DNA from: JAMXLO01 sp963812475
Lineage (GTDB): Bacteria > Pseudomonadota > Alphaproteobacteria > Acetobacterales > Acetobacteraceae
NCBI GenBank assembly: GCA_963812475.1
Contig: CAWEVI010000010.1
Span: forward strand, 62,001-126,000
Direction of reading: 5' to 3'
Length of the DNA: 64,000 bases
Under the pieces are notes generated by a model. That model had not been told where the DNA came from. It ran no database searches and was given only the letters and a program-made list of their open reading frames with translations. Of the stretch, positions 62,647 through 64,000 are shown piece after piece. Position numbers and translations under genes: made by a program. Position 1 is the first letter of the stretch; every line of letters starts with the position of its first letter.

Positions 62647-62758
62647 CCTCCCCTCTCCTCGCGGGAGGCGGTTGGGGCGAGGGTGCAACCCGCACGAGAT
62701 CAGCGCATTCAATTGGAGGCGCCCTCCACCTTGTTCTCCCGCGAGGGGGAAGGGGAGG
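62647..62758. repeat. Palindromic repeat between truA and fmt, overlapping the fmt 3' end
   Basis: CCTCCCCTCTCCTCGCGGGA (62647-62666) is mirrored by CTCCCGCGAGGGGGAAGGGG at 62736-62755 followed by AGG. It resembles the element at 3855-3982 in its CCCTCTCC/GGAGAGGG-type ends. The fmt stop codon (62709-62711) lies inside the element. Confidence 0.75.
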
Positions 62759-63686
62759 ATTTAGATCCCGTTCGGTCGGGCCCGGCCATGACGGTACCAG
62801 CCGGCACGGGATGGCCGCGCAGGAAGGCGTCGGCAGCCATCGCCGGCCGGCCAGCCAACTGGACCCGGGTCAGACGCAGCACACCTTCGCCGCAGGCAAT
62901 GGCCAGCCGGTCGTCCAGGACTGTTCCCGGCACGCCCGACCCGGAAACAACGGCCGCCGCCAGCACCTTCAGCGTGGCGCCGTGCAGCGTGGTGAATGTG
63001 CCGGGCCAGGGGTCGAACGCCCTTACCAGTCGCTCGATCGCCACTGCATCGCGCGTCCAGTCGATCCGCCCAGCGTCGCGCGTCAGCTTCGGCGCGTAGG
63101 TCACGCCGTCCGCGGGCTGCGGCACCGGCGGCGGGTTTTCGGCCAGGGCGCGCAGGATCAGCCGCGCCCCGATCGCGGGCAGCACAGCGTGCAGGCCGGC
63201 GGCAGTGGTCGTGCCGGTGATCGGCACCGCCTCGCGCAGCAGCATGGGTCCGGTGTCGAGCCCCGCGTCCATCTGCATGATCGTCACGCCGGTCTCGGTA
63301 TCGCCGGCAAGGACCGCCGCCTGGATCGGGGCGGCGCCGCGCCAGCGTGGCAACAGGCTCGCGTGGATGTTCAGGCAGCCTCGCCGAGGCGCGTCCAGCA
63401 TGGCCTTGGGCAGGATCAGCCCGTACGCCGCAACAACGGCGGCGTCCAACCGCAGCGCCGCAAACGCCTGCTGCGGCGCCGGATCGGCCCGCAGCCGCGT
63501 TGGCGTGCGCACATCCAGGCCAAGTTGTTCGGCTGCGATCTGGACCGGGCATGGGCGCAGCGAATAGCCACGCCCGGCCGGCTTCGGCGGCTGGCAGTAC
63601 ACTGCCGCGATCTCGTGCCCGGCCCGGTGCAAGCCGAGCAGCGCCGGCACGGCGAAGTCCGGACTGCCCATGAAAGCGAGGCGCAT
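62709..63686 (-). CDS. fmt: Methionyl-tRNA formyltransferase
   Basis: 325 aa. It formylates initiator Met-tRNA using 10-formyl-THF. Motifs: MRLAFMGSPDFAVPALLGLH and the active-site text NIHASLLPRWRGAAPIQAAV. The C-terminal domain ends around GHPVPAGTVMAG; the last roughly 17 residues (SPSPSRENKVEGASN-type) are encoded by the palindromic repeat and are not part of the family. It starts 4 bp after the def stop. Confidence 0.95.
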   Translation of the reverse strand: MRLAFMGSPDFAVPALLGLHRAGHEIAAVYCQPPKPAGRGYSLRPCPVQIAAEQLGLDVRTPTRLRADPAPQQAFAALRLDAAVVAAYGLILPKAMLDAPRRGCLNIHASLLPRWRGAAPIQAAVLAGDTETGVTIMQMDAGLDTGPMLLREAVPITGTTTAAGLHAVLPAIGARLILRALAENPPPVPQPADGVTYAPKLTRDAGRIDWTRDAVAIERLVRAFDPWPGTFTTLHGATLKVLAAAVVSGSGVPGTVLDDRLAIACGEGVLRLTRVQLAGRPAMAADAFLRGHPVPAGTVMAGPDRTGSKSSPSPSRENKVEGASN

Positions 63687-63690
63687 GACG

Positions 63691-64000
63691 CTACATCGCC
63701 TCGGAGCGCTTCTGGCGAAGCTCCTTGGCCAGCCGGCGCAAGATCATGTTCCGCTTCAGTGCCGACAGGTGATCGATGAACAGCACGCCGTCCAGATGGT
63801 CGATCTCGTGTTGCACGCAGGCCGCCAGCAATCCCTCCGCCTCGATCTGTCGCTTGGCTCCATTGGCGTCCGTGTACCGCACGGTCACCCAAGCAGGCCG
63901 AGTGACATCGGCGTATTGGCCTGGAAGCGACAGGCAGCCTTCCTCCCGCGTTGCCAGTTTTTCACTGCGCGCCACCACCTCCGGGTTGATCAGCGTAATC
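63691..64000 (-). CDS. def: Peptide deformylase, C-terminal part (start lies outside the window)
   Basis: The frame is open to the right edge. Motif 2 is EEGCLSLPGQYA with the metal-binding Cys and motif 3 is QHEIDHLDGVLF with the two His ligands and catalytic Glu. The end LRRLAKELRQKRSEAM is the usual helical tail. It removes formyl groups from new proteins and pairs with fmt directly downstream. Only motif 1 and the N-terminus are missing. Confidence 0.95.
   Translation of the reverse strand, partial: ITLINPEVVARSEKLATREEGCLSLPGQYADVTRPAWVTVRYTDANGAKRQIEAEGLLAACVQHEIDHLDGVLFIDHLSALKRNMILRRLAKELRQKRSEAM

Overview
This GC-rich (about 63% by eye) window looks like a chromosomal segment of an alphaproteobacterium in the order Rhodospirillales, probably Acetobacteraceae-like. 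The reasons are the rplKAJL-rpoBC, lptF-lptG-lptD-surA-rsmA, yicC-gmk, dapD-dapE and def-fmt-truA arrangements, DUF1150/DUF2189/DUF2336 family proteins, and a frameshifted copy of a hypothetical protein I associate with Acetobacteraceae. No rRNA, tRNA, CRISPR array, transposase, phage gene or DNA-binding transcription factor was found in the 64 kb.

Layout. (1) 0-10.7 kb: the start of a multicopper oxidase running off the left edge; a complete branched-chain-amino-acid-type (Liv/HAAT) ABC importer on the minus strand (SBP, livH, livM, livG, livF); then, on the plus strand, a DUF2189 membrane protein, a LigJ-like 4-oxalomesaconate hydratase, a flavin monooxygenase-like protein and an SDR. This resembles an uptake and catabolism locus for an organic or aromatic-derived acid. 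(2) 10.7-13 kb: a patch of very small or broken genes, including DUF1150. (3) 13-23 kb: yicC-gmk, an unknown membrane protein with an internal repeat, and a tightly overlapping outer-membrane biogenesis operon (lptF-lptG-lptD-surA-rsmA, with no pdxA). (4) 23-32 kb: an MFS transporter remnant, a type III polyketide synthase-methyltransferase-FAD oxidoreductase operon, a GlcD-type FAD dehydrogenase, a MaoC hydratase and a large two-domain glycosyltransferase. (5) 32-43 kb: a CBS-BON protein, a sulfate ABC importer (sbp-cysT-cysW-cysA), a PrpF/4-oxalomesaconate-tautomerase-like isomerase with an enolase-superfamily enzyme, and ethanolamine ammonia-lyase eutBC. (6) 43.6-54.9 kb: rplK-rplA-rplJ-rplL-rpoB-rpoC, without secE/nusG in front, and with rpoC interrupted by a one-base frameshift. 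(7) 55-64 kb: argB, a DUF2336 plus GGDEF pair, dapD-dapE with two tandem paralogous membrane proteins, and def-fmt-truA.

The most interesting points are the type III PKS operon (probably a phenolic lipid or pyrone/quinone pathway), the rpoC frameshift, several palindromic interspersed repeats that have become part of gene ends or ribosome binding sites (livM, fmt), the structured leader of rplJ, an apparent CTG start for eutB, and the possible link between the ligJ and prpF modules. Many genes overlap by 4 bp (ATGA/GTGA), which was used to choose starts. Functional assignments come from motif and family recognition by reading; no database search was run.
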